Assembly (NCBI GenBank): GCA_011049795.1 | Contig: DRHD01000224.1 | Location: forward strand, 1-10,801 | Length of the DNA stretch: 10,801 nt | Direction of reading: 5' to 3' | Source: Porticoccus sp. | GTDB taxonomy: Bacteria > Pseudomonadota > Gammaproteobacteria > Pseudomonadales > Porticoccaceae | In this document: piece by piece, positions 10,753-10,801 of the stretch | How positions within the stretch are numbered: position 1 is the stretch's first letter | How the letters are laid out: every line of letters begins with the position of its first letter | Program-made: the position numbers and the translations under genes | Notes under the pieces: model-generated | Databases searched by the model: none | What the model was told of the DNA's origin: nothing | The model's input: the letters and a program-made list of their open reading frames with translations, nothing else

Positions 10753-10801
10753 TCAGTGGCGCCTCATCGGTGCCGGGCTTATCAGCCGCTGTTGTCGACA
10801 A
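10717..10801 (+). pseudogene. Inverted internal fragment of the same dehydrogenase-like gene, runs off the window
   Basis: On the plus strand from 10719 the frame reads DQRAKNAGV and then, from 10749, LISGASSVPGLSAAVVD, open to the window end. This is the well-conserved segment that in family members lies N-terminal to the QWRKVYGW region found on the minus strand next door. It is thus from the same kind of gene but in opposite orientation. The overlapping minus-strand frame ends in a stop at 10753-10755. Confidence 0.6.

Overview
The window looks like chromosomal DNA of a gammaproteobacterium, perhaps a marine or polysaccharide-degrading one. This rests on a Pseudomonas-type methionine gamma-lyase, a TyrR/PhhR-type regulator with TyrR boxes, a large secreted family-2 glycoside hydrolase, a membrane diguanylate cyclase and an integron-type gene cassette. 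The genus cannot be named from the sequence alone.

Positions 1-2851 form a divergent pair. A methionine gamma-lyase gene (minus strand, 3' end outside the window) faces away from a 516-residue ACT-PAS-AAA+-HTH regulator of the TyrR/PhhR type (plus strand). The 246-base gap holds a perfect TyrR-box palindrome (1173-1190), two weaker boxes in tandem against the regulator start (1263-1299), and a sigma-54-like -24/-12 element for the lyase (1095-1110). The arrangement suggests sigma-54-dependent activation of methionine breakdown by a TyrR-family protein that also represses itself.

Positions 2899-6060 (minus strand) encode an exported LacZ-type GH2 enzyme. Its catalytic glutamates are kept, but several residues around the active site are unusual. 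Positions 6067-6720 contain no confident gene, only coding-like scraps and hairpins. Positions 6721-8526 (plus strand) encode a two-TM, Cache-type diguanylate cyclase with intact GGEEF and RxxD inhibitory site.

Positions 8698-9449 look like a single integron gene cassette carrying a YdeI/OmdA-family gene, with a 99-bp attC at its 3' end and an attC-like hairpin at its 5' boundary. The cassette's first six bases (TTATGC), placed after the conserved G, are the exact complement of the R'' box (GCATAAC), as expected for a real cassette. The downstream R' box carries CTTAGAT where GTTAGAT is expected. No integrase gene is in the window.

Positions 9464-10801 hold, on the minus strand, a DUF4166 gene and the C-terminal half of a saccharopine-dehydrogenase-like gene. 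At about 10717-10755 the latter is interrupted: the next part of the same family's sequence (LISGASSVPGLS motif) reads on the opposite strand. The junction coincides with TGATCA palindromes and indicates an intragenic inversion, an inverted duplication or an assembly/amplification chimera at the window edge.
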